Origin: Butyriboletus loyo
Lineage: Eukaryota > Basidiomycota > Agaricomycetes > Boletales > Boletaceae
Assembly: GCA_038093515.1 (NCBI GenBank)
Contig: JBBPSI010000012.1
Location: 186,001-250,000, forward strand
Direction of reading: 5' to 3'
Length of the DNA stretch: 64,000 bases
Positions 10,689 through 22,824 of the stretch are shown piece after piece (position 1 is the first letter of the stretch; each line of letters opens with the position of its first letter). Position numbers and translations under genes: made by a program. The notes beneath the pieces were generated by a model, which saw only the letters and a program-made list of their open reading frames with translations, was not told the origin of the DNA and did not search any database.

Positions 10689-12700
10689 ATGTCGGTCAAC
10701 AGTACGTTGTCCGCTGCGGGCTACGCGGCCACCGTGCTGGAATCCATCCAGAACTATATCACAAACTCGCCGGGATGCGCTATTCTCCTCGTGGTCGTCT
10801 ATTCACCGTTCTTGGCCATTATCCTGAACGTTCTCAAGCAGCTTGTATGTACTCAGGAGTGCACAGTGAACCAAACTGACACGTCTGCAGATTCTTCCTC
10901 GTGACCCTTCGCTGCCTCCAGAGGTGTTCCATATTGTGCCCATCTTTGGTTCTGCAATTTCATATGGAAATGACCCATTGGGCTTCTTCTCTCGATGTAG
11001 AGAGAAGGTACGCCGCGGCACACTGTCGTGCTAGTTCTTTATCTAATTGTGTTCTTCTTGGCAGTATGGAGACGTCTTCACGTTTGTTTTGCTGGGCCGT
11101 AAAGTCACCGTCGCGCTCGGTTCCAAGGGCAACAACTTCATTCTTGGCGGCAAATCTATGGCATTTTCGGCAGAAGATGCTTACAAGGTGTGTAAGGTCA
11201 TGTAAAATTCCACTATTGGCTGACTGTCCGTTAGCATCTCACGACGCCTGTTTTCGGCAAAGATGTTGTCTACGATGTTCCCAACGAGGTCTTCATGGAA
11301 CAGAAAAAGTTTGTTAAAGTTGGTCTCTCGACCGAAAACTTCCGCGCATACGTTGGTATGATCGAAAACGAGGTCGACCACTTCATGAGGACGGATGGAG
11401 CATTCTTGATCTTCCAGATGAACGATATCAATGAATGGGCACGTTTCGACGTCACGGACATTATGGCGCAAATCACGATTTTGACTGCATCGCGGACACT
11501 CCAAGGAGCCGAGGTTCGCGCAAACTTGGACAAGTCATTCTCAGAATTATTCAACGCTTTGGATGGCGGATTCACGCCGCTCAACTTCCTCTTTCCTAAC
11601 CTTCCTTTGAAGAGCTACCGTCAACGTGATGAAGCTCATAAGAAGATGAGTGACTTCTATGTCGACATCATCCGGAAGCGCAGGGAGTCCTGTATCGTGA
11701 GTACAAACTTGCATTGTGTTCGACTTTGCACTCACATTTAGGACAGGATGCCCAGGATATGATTTCCGCGCTTATCTCCCAAGAGTATCGGGATGGTAGA
11801 GCACTCCCAGACCATGAGATCGCCCATATTCTGATTGCACTTCTCATGGCGGGCCAACACACCAGTTCAGCTACTGGTTCCTGGGCTCTCCTTCACCTCG
11901 CAGACAACCAGGAAGTACAGTAAGTCCACCTTTATTTTTGGTAATGTTTCCTATTTATCGCCTTGTTTAGGGAGGAGTTCTACCAAGAACAGGTGAAGCA
12001 TTTCGGCAATCCTGATGGCTCATTCAGGAGTATGACCTATGAGGAACTTCGTGAACTGCCCGTCATGGATTCCGTTATTCGGGAGACGCTTCGCCTCCAC
12101 CCACCTATTCACAGTATCATGCGTTTTGTTCGCTCTGATGTTCCCGTTCCACCCACTCTTGCTGCGCCTTCGAAAGACGGCACCTATGTTGTACCCCGTG
12201 GCCACTACGTTCTTGCTTCTCCGAGTGTCAGCCAAGTTGATCCGGAGATATGGTTCAACCCAGATACTTGGAACCCAACTCGGTGGAGTGACCCTGAAGG
12301 TGCTGCAGCTCAGGCATTCAAAATATATTCGGATGAAAACGGCGAGAAGATCGACTATGGATTTGGTGCTGTAAGCAAGGGTACAGATAGTCCCTACCAA
12401 CCGTTCGGAGCTGGCCGACACCGGTGTATTGGCGAGCAGGTAGGTCACGATCTTCTTCGATGAATGTTGGCTCAAATATTCTTTGCTCAGTTCGCATACT
12501 TGCAACTGGGAACCGTTCTTGCAACATTGTTACGCCAAGTAGAAGTCAGGCTGGACCAGCCCTTGCCAGAGCACAATTATCATGTACGTGTGTTCCAGTC
12601 TTTGTTATGATGCATGCTCAACTTTTCTATCCAGACCATGATCACGATGCCCAAGAAGCCGCGTAATGTTTGTTATAGACGTCGGGCCTTTGATAAATAA
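10689..12700 (+). CDS. ERG11: Lanosterol 14-alpha-demethylase (CYP51)
   Basis: At least seven exons give a cytochrome P450 of about 540 residues. It has an N-terminal hydrophobic anchor ([16 protein letters not shown]), a proline-rich hinge ([19 protein letters not shown]), the CYP51 B'/C block [13 protein letters not shown]-helix [12 protein letters not shown], the ExxR in [14 protein letters not shown], and the heme loop [14 protein letters not shown] with the Cys ligand. These are CYP51 hallmarks. The enzyme removes the 14-alpha methyl group in ergosterol synthesis at the endoplasmic reticulum and is the target of azoles. Exon joins checked include KQL/ILPRDP, CREK/YGD and EQ/FAYLQL. The chosen start (10689) avoids an upstream in-frame ATG at 10626 that would add 21 residues. 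Confidence 0.95.
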
Positions 12701-12880
12701 ACCTGTCTGCTACTTTATCACACATAATAGATGCTTTAAATTTATTCGTGATATCCTTGGTCGCAAAGTTTTGCGGTTTGTTTGGCTTGTCACATGACTT
12801 GAAATCGGAAGTCGGCTGCGGTGCGACTCGTCTTGAACGACACATAACCCGAGCCAGGACAGTCGAACAAATCTTGCACT

Positions 12881-13207
12881 ATGGCCTCGATGTTCCCTGT
12901 TATTTTCGTTCTCGTCATTGTCCTGGGGCTAATGGCTTGTGGCTACCTGTTCGTCCCGAAAGGCTCCCAGCAAACGTAAGTGGCAACCTGAAATTGGATG
13001 AACTTCATCCGGCGACTGAGCGTGCTGGCCAATGCAGAACTATTCGGACCGCCATTCTGCTCACGCTTGCGTCTTGCTATCTCATGTGGATGATCACCTA
13101 CATGGCACAGTTGCACCCTCTCATTGGTTAGTACAAAACGTCGCCCCCTGCCCTGCCCCAACTGATCACGTTGTACAGTGCCTTATAGATCGGTGCTGGA
13201 GGTCTGA
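12881..13207 (+). CDS. VMA9: V-type proton ATPase subunit e
   Basis: Three exons encode about 70 residues: two hydrophobic segments (FPVIFVLVIVLGLMACGYL and AILLTLASCYLMWMITYMAQL) linked by FVPKGSQQT, then HPLIVPYRSVLEV. The small size, the FVPKG loop and the WMITYMAQLHPLI end match the Vo subunit e (Vma9/ATP6V0E). That subunit assists Vo assembly in the vacuolar proton pump. Introns lie at about 12977-13036 and 13126-13178. The gene is too short and split to appear as one open frame. It sits about 180 bp after the CYP51 gene. Confidence 0.88.
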
Positions 13208-13369
13208 CGGGTATCGACACTCGGTGCTCGCTCATAGCTTCAATACCAGTCAGTTTTATACTTGTTTCCCCGACATAGCCTGACAAAGCGCAGTTCTGTT
13301 AGATGTACATGAGTTAGATACACTAATCTGGATCAATTTCCAAAAATCCGCTTCAAAGCGAACACTCTA

Positions 13370-14916
13370 TCAGTTCATCTTTCTTTCCCAACCCGAGTCG
13401 GTCATGTCTGCCCAACCCGTGGCCCAGCTATCCCCGCCTCCACTGACTTGTGACCAGCCAATATCTTCGGGGCGCACTGGGGTACTATTATAGGTCATAT
13501 CCATGTGTACGCCAGAGTCGAACGAGCTTTCTTCTTCATCATATTCTAGTTCATCATCCTCGCAAATGACGTTCTCGCTCTCCATTGGCGCCATTTGCTT
13601 AGGAAACCGATCGGTAAGCCCCCTCACTAGTTGAATCTTCCAGTTTCCGCGCCGTTGGCCGGGAATGCTTCTTAATTCTAGCTCGGTACTTTGTTCTGCG
13701 GCGTTGAGCATCACCTCTATGGACCCACCACACAAAACTGGCAGGTTATCTGCGAACCAGAGTTCCTGAACTCCGAAGCTCATTTCTTCCCATTGTTGAA
13801 ACTTGAGAACGATTGCTTCCTCGATTTCCTTCAAGTCTAAAGGGTATCCTGCGCGTGGATGCGCTTCGTGGCGGTGCCTCGCCACTAACGTGTGGGGTTC
13901 CTTGACCGCAATACGAACGGCCTGCGTACCGTGTTCCCTTGCCGCGTTGGAGAAACGGTCGTCCAACCGCCTAAAAGACGCAACCTGAGTGGCGCCGCCC
14001 AAGACCCCATCCCGTCCCCAAGGGTCCTGCTCTCTGGGCGCCCCTATAGTCGCGATCTCTACCGCATATCCCCACTGGTGTGCGACACTCTCGCACCACC
14101 GGACAAACTCGTCAACGGTCCATTCGAACTTGTGATCAGAATGCCGGAACACACGGTCGGTTCGGCCAGTTGGGTCGGGATACCCTTTGGGGTCCACGGC
14201 TCCCGGTGAGGACCATCGTCGGTTGAAAGTGTACGACGGAGTAGTGACGAGGAACACGTGCGGTTGGTACACGCCAAGTACAACGGGGGCGACTTGAATA
14301 AGGATGTCGTCCGTCAAATGCTCGATGCTACGCACACCACATAGGTGCTCATTAACGGGAGAGAACAACAGGATAACGCGATGAGACCTTACAGTTCGCT
14401 GGCGACGATACACTGCACGTTGACGAACGCGGGATTAATCGTGTCGACGCTGCCATGCCATAGTTCGACATCCAAGGGCTCCCAGCGCGTATAGAGAGGG
14501 TTGACGGATGCCGGAGATGTGTATTGAGTGGCGATTTCTAGTGTGGAGGATAAGATGTCCAGTCCTGCGATGCGTGTCGCATGGAGATCGGGTGTATCTG
14601 CGTCATTCAAGCCAACGTTGCAAAGAAGCGAGGACAGCTCGTGAACGTCGTCGTCTTGAAAGTGATTCGGTCTCAGCCATGGGGCAGGCTGGCAGAGTGT
14701 CGCAAGGAGAGTGCCTTCGCCACATCCAATATCTAGGATCTGTATGTTTCGCATCAGTGATAGTGGCCTCCGACGAGATCAAGACTGTTGGTCTGAATTT
14801 ATTGCACGAACCTCGGTGAGTCGTTCACGTCGAAGAATGTCTAGTACCCATATTCTGCGTTGGTGGTGCAATGGCGGGAAGAATGTGACTTTGGGGGGCT
14901 CGCAATCACTTTGCAT
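13370..14916 (-). CDS. HEN1-type small-RNA 2'-O-methyltransferase
   Basis: Three exons starting at 14916 (MQSDCEPPKVTFFPPLHHQRR) encode a class I SAM methyltransferase. ILDIGCGEGTLL is the SAM loop. Splicing at about 14399/14316 creates VASELIEHLTDD, and FRHSDHKFEWTVDEFVRWC follows. The E-x-x-E-H plus downstream His arrangement is the Mg2+-binding active site of HEN1/HENMT1 enzymes, which methylate the 3'-terminal ribose of small RNAs. The LHHQRR segment before the SAM domain is also typical. The C-terminal 130 residues are acidic and not recognised. The plant dsRNA-binding domains are absent, as in animal and bacterial members. The substrate in this fungus is inferred. Confidence 0.85.
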
Positions 14917-15342
14917 GTCAAGTGATCAGACTGATCAGCTGTAGGACGAAAAGCCGGTACAGCGACAACTTGGAGATGAGCAAGGAGGGGCCCCCGTTCG
15001 CAAGTATGTCGTATACAGGCACTTGGTCGGAAGAGACCCAATAAAGCCACATCGAATCCGCAGGGACGTAGATACAGAACACGCTGCGAACCCAGGCAAC
15101 AACTACAACACCAAAACAGCAATGTTATGTACAAGCGCGACATTTCACACAAAGAAGAGCAGGGAATATAAGCAGCCGAACGAATGTTGAAAATATGGAA
15201 AACTGCAGGAATGGAGGAGTAATACAAAGACGACTGGTGTAATGTACGAGAGCTCGAAGAAATGTCTACGGTGAATACCTTATGAACACAAGAAAACGCG
15301 ATTTTTCTCACACGGAAGGCGGAGACGGAGGCAATAAGGAAA
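14917..15342. other. Intergenic stretch with no gene recognised
   Basis: Both flanking genes are on the minus strand; this stretch holds the promoter of the methyltransferase and the 3' region of the G-alpha gene. Open frames present here are not supported by motifs. Confidence 0.4.
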
Positions 15343-17313
15343 TCAGACCAAGGCAGCTGATTGCAGGTATCCCCGGAAAATGGAGTCTCGTACTGGATGG
15401 TTTCTTTGGTGAGGAGTGGAACACTGTTGCTAATTTGAGTACCTACCGTTGCCGATAATACTCTGTGTAGCTTTCGTGTCCTGAGATAGTCAAGCACACG
15501 TCAACGGGATACAACGTATCTTGGAACCAGGAGAACACTAACCGTAACATTAGTCAGGTGCGTATACAAGACTCGACGGTTCTCGTTGTTCCTCCTGTGA
15601 ACTTGCAAAAAATGCGCCCGGAAATATTGTACTACTGATTCGTACTCGTTGGGACGGTCCCCGTATGACAGAATACTACCTCCACGTGAGTGAGGAGATC
15701 AGGACGTGTCAGGCACTTACTATTTGGAGACCGGCAAGCTTTGCTCGAGCTTTTTTCTCAGGATGTCTGTCTTATCTGTCAAACGAATACCAAGTTAACT
15801 CCCATTCTTGAAATGTGTGCGGCGGACATACTGAGGAACAAAACCAAGTGGACCTTTTTGAGGAGCTGATTTGAACATATTTGAGTAAAGAGTTGCAGAG
15901 AATCGTCAATACGATTTGTGCGAGGGTCTTCTTCAAGGTACTATATTCTGGCGCATGAAATTTAGCTGGGTATGTGCTTGTAGGAAACGCACCTGGTCAA
16001 AAGCACTGATTGGGCTAACAAAAATGATGGCGTTTGCATCATCAAAATATGGCACCCACGAATGACGCTGTCCTCTAGCGCCGCCGACGTCAAAGAGATG
16101 CCATGACACGGTCTTCCCATGGATATCCACGTCAAAGACATGCTCAGCGACGCCCATCGTCTGGATACGGGCGTGCAAAATATCATCTACCGCACATCAG
16201 CCAATGATGGCATAAAATCAATCCATCAAGGCCCACCTGTCGACGGGATATATTCTTGAGCGGAGATGCGAGCAATATTATTTAGGAAGCTATGGAGGCA
16301 GATTGTCGGCAAAATGCACGCATATATGCGCTGACTTACAATTCCGACCACTCGTCGAGCTTCAATTTTCTCTTTGAAATCAAAGCACGGACAACCGAGT
16401 GTTCCCAAAGGGCCGTTATGTCCTCCCGTGACTGGTTCAACATTGTAGCGACGTCGTCGACTAGAACATCCGAATTGGCGTCAATTGACAAAGCTGTGCC
16501 AGGGCGCTCAACGGGCTCCGCGTCTTCCGTCTCATTTCGTTTCGATCGCCTTCCAATGAGCTTCTGGCCTGCATGAATGGTTCTCGCTTGCCAGCCGCTG
16601 CGAACATAGACTTCTCCTTTGCCAGATCCTGACACAGAAATACCACCGCTGAGGCGATCAGCCAGCTCGGGCTCAGTATTTACGAGGGGTAGAAGACGAC
16701 GGCGTAAGCCTGAGATGGCGGAGTATTTTGTAGGGCTTGAAGCTGTGGGGCTTGGGGGTTCCGCATCCGAAGAGAGAGTACCGGCATGTAAACCCACAAA
16801 GCTGGTCCGAGATGTCCCGACTAGAATGGGGCTATCCTGGCTTAGTTCTTGACGTTCCAGCGTACTATGGGAGTCAGAGCCATCGTCTATGTCATCCCAC
16901 GCCTCCAAGGTAACGAGGATTTTTTTGATAGAACGGACGACGTTGAAATATACAACAGTCCTCCAGGACATACGCTCACTCTCGAGCGAAGCAGGGCTGT
17001 ACATGAGCTGGAATTGCTTCTGCAATGTCGATTTGCCTGACTCGGCCTGGCCCAAAAGCAGCAACTTGGAGAACATGATATCAGTCCCCCTCAGATAAAG
17101 TGACAGGATGCATATCACCTTGACATCACTCTTGGACTTTTTCAACTTCTCACGCTCAATCCTGAGTTCCTCGTCGATTTGCTCGGATATGCGCCGAGCC
17201 TCCGCCTCCTGCTGCAGACGGACTTGGCGGTCAGCTGCCGACTCTGTTGGGGGGGGACGGAGCGCGACGGAGAGGGGATCATCCTGGCTGCGAATGGAGG
17301 GTGTTCGCAGCAT
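15343..17313 (-). CDS. Atypical heterotrimeric G-protein alpha subunit
   Basis: Spliced exons give a G-alpha protein: G1 LLLLGQAESGKST, ARIQTMGV (switch I Arg and Thr retained), G3 FDVGGARGQRHSW, NKTD of G4 in LVLFLNKTDIL, and G5-like TNVTDT, ending IIGNVRDSIFRGYLQ and stop at 15343. Three oddities are visible. The catalytic switch-II Gln is Ala (GGA instead of GGQ). The N-terminus MLRTPSIRSQ lacks the usual myristoylated Gly2. About 130 extra Ser/Pro/Arg-rich residues sit in the helical domain (about 16500-16860). A 54-nt in-frame intron splits KSKSDVK from LLLLG. It is probably one of the expanded, divergent G-alpha paralogues of mushrooms. Confidence 0.87.
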
Positions 17314-17421
17314 GGTGGTGGTTCAAGGACAAGAACGACAATGGCACACAAGACTACGTCGGCGGCTTTGAACCCGAAACCATCGTCTCACCATCCAGTC
17401 ACGCGTCACACGCGTCACACA

Positions 17422-18109
17422 ATGGTCAGTTCACTCCGATCCGCCACCATCGCGCATATACTCACTGTCCCCGTCCGCTAGTCCGTAACGCTCCATACCT
17501 CCCATGGCGAACTCAAGGTACGCTTTACCAAAATCTGCCTGAACCCTGCTACCATTTTATTCAAGATCGAGGTATTCTGCGAAGCTGTGCCGAAAACCGC
17601 AGAAGTGCGTAATTCCACCGTAAATCAATATTCCGCAATTCATCACCATGGTCCTAGAACTTCCTGGCCCTCTGCGCGTCTGGCTATTATAACAATTGTA
17701 TATTTCACCGAAGTATCAAGGGTTTCATGATTCAAACGGGTGACCCGTCTGGCTCAGGCAAAGGTGGTCAGAGCATATGGGGCAAACCTTTCGCGAGTGA
17801 GGTGCGATCTACACTCAAGGTGCGGAGTTCATCGCGCGTAGTTCGAGACTGGTTCTGTGATGAGTCTTTTTTCACTAGTTCAACGATCGTGGTATGGTCG
17901 CCATGGCGAACTCCGGGCCCGACACAAATAAATCCCAATTTTTCATTACATACGCAAAGCAACCACATCTTGACAGCAAATACACGATCTTTGGGAAGGT
18001 GATTGACGGCGCAGACTCCACTTTGGACTTGATGGAGCGTGCCCCTGTCAACAATAAAAACAGACCTCTCGCCGAAATCAAACTCACCCATGTAGGACAT
18101 AAACTGTAG
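17422..18109 (+). CDS. Cyclophilin, PPIL3 type (peptidyl-prolyl isomerase)
   Basis: Six or seven tiny exons encode about 165 residues: an ATG-only first coding exon, then [103 protein letters not shown]. These are the cyclophilin-fold motifs; the catalytic Arg (FHR) and Phe/Met/Gln (FMIQ) residues are present. The short length and the [11 protein letters not shown] variant match PPIL3/Cyp10, a spliceosome-associated isomerase in the family. Splice joins were inferred from conserved residues, so small errors at exon ends are possible. It starts about 110 bp from the G-alpha gene in a divergent arrangement. Confidence 0.85.
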
Positions 18110-18277
18110 CTGTGGAACGATGCCTGAATCTAACTTCTAGGTAACAACCCATGCCAATCCTATTGCTGATGCCCAACTCGTGGGTCGTTGATGTAGCCTC
18201 TTTCGACACATCGCTGTGGCGAGGTCTGCCATTCAACTTCCAGTGCAGTGATTACGTGTCATTGTAAGGTATCGAAT

Positions 18278-19569
18278 TCACCGCTTGATAAATCCGACAA
18301 GCTCTTTCTGCAGTTCTCTTTGTTTTCTTGCTTTGTCTAGATCATCCACACTGCGGAGATCATACACAATGTCACGCGTTTTCCCAAAGTACACCTGTGG
18401 GCGATCACATCAGCTGTCGTTCTGTTAGTAGAAAGGAACAGACCTCTTGAAGAAGGTTGCGCATTTTGATTTCCATATCCTCGATCATCCTTCCTGTATT
18501 GGTGATATGCGACGAAGAATCCTGCAGGGGCCAGTCTTGCTCCGTCTGGATCGTAAAAAGATGCAAGAAGTCAGAAATGCATGAATTAAGAAGCCTGAAG
18601 CTTTTGCAACTCACCTGTCGAGTCATGCTTCCGCTCAAATTGACTTCTCCCGATGACTTCGAGCCGTGATCAGAAGCTTTCTTCTCCTGGATAACAACGA
18701 CGTGCGTTTGAGTATCTTCGGTGTGCCGTGTGACAAGCTGGAGCATAACCGTGGACGTCAACTTGTAGTGAGCTTGCCTCCCGCGTTCTGCCGCTTCGAA
18801 GACGTGTATGGAGTCCCATGATCCCGATGGCTCGTCTGGGCTAGAAGGAACCATCACTGGGAAGGCACTCCGTCAGCACCACTGGTCCGTCATCCCCGAA
18901 GCGAAGGGTACGGGAGCACAACAGATTGTCAAGGAGCTATCGCGTACCCACCCTTCTTTAGCAGTACCACGCCAGCGAATCCACCATCCTCGAGCTCCCA
19001 GAGGTAAACAGAAGAAACACCCCCTTCGTAATATCTGTCACGTGTGGCGAGGGTAGTAGGATCTATATGAGAAATATCAACATGGACGTAGTAGGCTAGG
19101 ACGCGTACAATTCCCTATAGGTATCGAAAGCCTCGTTCGCCGCGATTTCCATCTTGCGTAGTTTCGGACTTGGAGTGGTTCCGTCTTCCAGAGGAGGGTC
19201 ATACTCGTTGGACCACGGCGATCTAGAGGGATGTGTCAGTCGTACTTCACGAGAGCTTACATCTTTTCCAAAGGAAAGAGAACATATTTGGAACGATCGA
19301 TACCCCCGAATGCAGTTGGGTTGTACGAGTGTTACGAAAACCATGAAGTACACTCACCGATAGCTATCACCATCTCTGTTGTAATCGCAAGTAAGATACT
19401 CTCTTCCGGTCGCGCGATCCATCAAGACTTTGAGTGGCTGGTCAACGCTACCGAGAAGATCATCCGCGTAGTCGGGGCAGATCCGGATAAGTGAGTTGAT
19501 GTTCTCTTCTACTCGGGTTGGTGGCAGGCGCCGCATGAGATCGAGCATCGAGTCCACTGGGTCAGCCAT
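18278..19569 (-). CDS. CAP2: F-actin capping protein beta subunit
   Basis: Exons from 19569 ([17 protein letters not shown]) continue through [61 protein letters not shown] and [29 protein letters not shown], the [12 protein letters not shown] strand, [20 protein letters not shown] and the C-terminal [13 protein letters not shown] follow. This is the full order of capping protein beta, which with the alpha subunit caps actin barbed ends. At least six exons are needed. The upstream in-frame ATG at 19662 is not favoured because family members start at MADPVD-like sequence. Confidence 0.92.
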
Positions 19570-20122
19570 GCTGCGCGTTAAGGGGCACTGTGTTGCTGCG
19601 GTGGCTTCACAAAGTACGGTCGTATCGGACGCACGTTGAAACACTAATATCAATCGTTCCAATCACGTATGTTACATAATCCACCGACCAACCCGATATG
19701 GTAGCGCCCTGCCCGACGCAAGTCGCGCTTGATACTTACAGCGAGCGTCGACTACCAGTAAACCATGTACATCAACCTGATTTCCATACTCTTCCAAAGT
19801 ACTAAATCATGTTCTTGAATCTTGGTACCACGAAGCTGAACGAAGTCATTCCGCTGCTCAGTGTGACTGCCAGAATCACGCCGTAACAACCGAAGCGGGC
19901 TTTGAATTCTTGATCTTGAAGGAAAAGGCCGAGCGGGGATTGAACATTTGAATCTGACACGCTGTTATCCGGTCCGACGAACTACCTGATCAGCGAGAGT
20001 ATCGATTTGCAGTTTTGCTGTAAAAACTAACTACCGGGTCTGTTGTCTGCTCACAAAGGATTTGATCAGTATCTATATGAGCCTGACTACGACCTGGCGA
20101 CGTACGTTGAGTCGACTTCATC
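19570..20122. other. Intergenic stretch with no gene recognised
   Basis: About 550 bases lie between the capping-protein start and the end of the TAN1 gene. I searched both strands by eye for coding motifs and tRNA-like cloverleafs and found nothing convincing. It should contain the capping-protein promoter and the TAN1 3' UTR. Confidence 0.35.
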
Positions 20123-21331
20123 TCAATCTTTGCCCTGGACACGTCCCGTTTCACGCTTGAAGTCGTCTACTGCATTCTTCTCATTGGCTAGCGTCATGAC
20201 GTTGAACTTGTGGAGTTTGTAATAGTCCCTCAGGATGCTCACACCACATACACTCTAAAACATAGGCATGAGTCGTTCGTGACGTGGACAGAAGGGTGGC
20301 ACGGCACACCTTGAAAACCTCCACGAGGACAAACACATCTGGGTTGTCCAGGTCGACCACGTAGTTTTCGGGCATGCACTTTGCTATTTCCTCAATAATA
20401 CCCGTCCGAGTCAATGTGTTATGATTTCGCACTCGTAGTTCAATCTTGTACTGGACAGCAAACTCCCCGTGAATCAAGACGAACGAAAGCTGGCTGCGAA
20501 TTCACCTTGTGTACTTGAAGGGTGTCGGCATTCCTCTCAGCCTCCGCGACAAACGATGCAAATACACGTCGACACAGAGAATGTATCTCTGGAAGATTTG
20601 CCACGCAAGTTCCAGAGACTGGGATAAGCCTGTGTATATACCTTGAACGTGTCAAAGACGTGATCGTACGATCCTCGGAACGTTGGTGTCCGTACCTTGT
20701 TCTCGCTGCACCTGTCTTTCGGACGTGCTCTGCATGTGTGACAATTAGCTTGACTGGATCTATCGAGTGCCTGCAAGAAATAAAGACCACTGGATGAAAT
20801 TAGCTTTGCGTTGGTGTCGACGTCGACGTCCTTTCTTACCGCAAGGCGTATTCGTCGGGCAGTTAACTGGAAGAGGTGATCAAGATCCAGATACACAGAA
20901 AAGACTGCCGGCTACCGACCGAATCGCCTTTCCATCCGTGGACGCTTGATGGCAGCAAGTTCCTGTGCAACTAGGGCTTCAAAGTCTACATTATCTTCTT
21001 CATCGTCTGGAGCATGGCGTTCTCCGGCCTGGTCCATTCCTTCCACTGGCCACAGCTCGGTGGCTAACTGATCATGATTAGCCCAAGAGATCTAAAGAAG
21101 GGAAGGGTTCTCACCGACTCAAATAAGTCATACAGTTCACTGACGACTTGCTTTTCCTTTCCCTTGACACAGCTAGCCCAGACGCCTGGGCCATCGACAG
21201 TCCGTTTCGCCCAAGTAGGGATTGGGCCATCCTGCTCGAGAAGGCATCAATGAGGCCAACAACCATGCACCGTTATGAATCCGTACTGAGCGATATTTTC
21301 TTTTCTGGGACTGTCGAGAGGTTTCTGACAT
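20123..21331 (-). CDS. TAN1: THUMP-domain protein, tRNA acetylation cofactor TAN1
   Basis: The start at 21331 (MSETSRQSQKRKYRS) is spliced across a 55-nt intron (21232-21286) to DGPIPTWAKRTVDGPGVWASCVKGKEKQ and ELYDLFES. Acidic residues and LVAQELAAIKRP follow, then RLIPVSGTCVANLPEI, FAVQYKIELRVRNHNTLTR with IIEEIAKCMPENYVVDLDNPD, and SVCGVSILRDYYKLHKFNV near the end. This is the Tan1/THUMPD1 order with the THUMP RNA-binding domain. In the family it serves N4-acetylcytidine formation on tRNA Ser/Leu with the Kre33/NAT10 acetyltransferase. Several short introns are present; the middle exon borders (20500-20960) are approximate. Confidence 0.85.
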
Positions 21332-21665
21332 TTTGTTTTTGTACTCTCGAAGGTAATCGGTGTCAGGTTGCAGATCTACATTTGGCTTGGCGTGGCATTG
21401 GATGTACTGTTGTTACCTTGACAGTAAGTCACTGCACATTCTAAGGTATATACTAAGCAAATAGTAGAACACTGCTCAAATGTTCAGCAACGTCTATCCT
21501 GTACCTCATACACTACGTAGTCGGAATAGAAACCCCCATTAACTGAGATATAATGACACGTTCCTTCATCTTTGTCAGATGCCTGGCGACAACGTCTCAG
21601 CCCAAGCATAGCTCAACACTGACCTTTAGTGTGCTCCCTTCCGGATGATGAAACCACCGCACATG

Positions 21666-22824
21666 CTAGTCGTCGTCATCATCGTCATCATCATCGTTGC
21701 CTTTCATCTCCCCACCAGTCCATTTTCGCTCCCACAAGGGAAGCAGCGCGTCTGATTGGGGCTGGAGTAATGGATGGTCGGCGGGTAAGGTGCTGCGAGC
21801 CACGTGGAGTCGCTGCGTCAAAGCCTCCCGCTCCGACAGCAGCTCGTGCAGGTAGTCGATGGCTAAAGAAAGAAGATAAGGATACAGTAGACTCTGTACG
21901 ATATCACTCACTCTTTGACAACACTACATTCTCGCTCCTGGGCCCCACCCGTCCATCGGTCCTTTCCCCATCATCGCCCTTTGCCTTGCCCTTTCCTCTT
22001 CGCCGACTCCTAGTTTTACTATCTGCAAGCTGTTGTTCGTCTTCCGCCTGGCACGCCTCTCTGAGCGTTGGTACGGTTTCGCAAAGGGCGTCATATCCCC
22101 TGCGAATATTTGCCCTCCGTTTTTGCTCAGATTGGATGTGATTTGCCTTTTTCTGTGACGGCGACAGCAATGTGGCCCTATTTTGAGGCAGTAGCTGTGC
22201 CTCATCGGGTAGGTTCTGGGGAGTACAAGGACGATGCCGTTTGTTGGACAGTTGTGCATCAGGCGGAGGGGATCGCTTCGTTGTCGACGATAGGAGCCTC
22301 GCAGTTGATGAGGATGATGTTAGGGGATCCACGGGAGATTGACTAGACGATGACGACGACGAACTGGGATCGTATGAATTGGGATCCGCGCGAGTTCGCC
22401 TTGGATCCGCTGTAGAGTTCATAACATGGTAGAAGGGAAGCTGCGCGAGCTGGCTGTGCGAGTTGGATGAGCCCAGATGTGTGGAAAGTGGATGGGCCAG
22501 CTCGGCGTCATCAGGATTACTAGCCAGAAATCCCCGGTGCCTTGTCGGGTACAACAGTGCGAGTGGATTGGTCTGTGCCTGTTGCTGCCTGTGTACCGAT
22601 GTCCCGGGGCTCTCTCCAGTAGAACACGGACCAAGCGGGTACCGCCACTTGTCCCCGTCCAGGGACATGAGATCTTTCGTCGCCTTCGTGAGCGCCTCTG
22701 TTCCACGAGCGGGTGGCATGTGCTCATGGGAGATCTCGAGCTGCATACTCCAGTCCATAGGAAATGCGGCGGCGTCGAGGAAGGACTGGAACGCCCGGGA
22801 CTCTGAAGGAGTCAGCAAGGACAT
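21666..22824 (-). CDS. bHLH transcription factor
   Basis: Two exons are joined over an intron that restores VVLSKTIDYLHELL. The N-terminal 200 residues are Ser/Pro/Gln-rich with a run of Ser. The basic region is KKANHIQSEQKRRANIRRGY, helix 1 YDALCETVPTLREA, then a long, Arg/Lys-rich loop of about 45 residues (DSKTRSRRRGKGKAKG), and helix 2 plus a short leucine zipper (LHELLSEREALTQRLHV). H-x3-E-x3-R in the basic region predicts E-box binding. The C-terminus ends in at least nine Asp encoded by a GAT/GAC microsatellite at about 21668-21697. The target genes are not known; the loop insertion is typical of some fungal Myc/Max-like factors. Confidence 0.85.

Noticed and set aside
19880..19960. 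Possible tRNA-like segment near GCCGAGCGGGGATTGAAC
   Set aside because: No complete cloverleaf with acceptor stem and anticodon arm could be formed on either strand.
21232..21270. 39-nt intron in the TAN1 gene
   Set aside because: An earlier donor (GTACGG, giving 55 nt) restores the conserved KYRSDGPIPTW sequence, so the very short intron was an error of my first reading.
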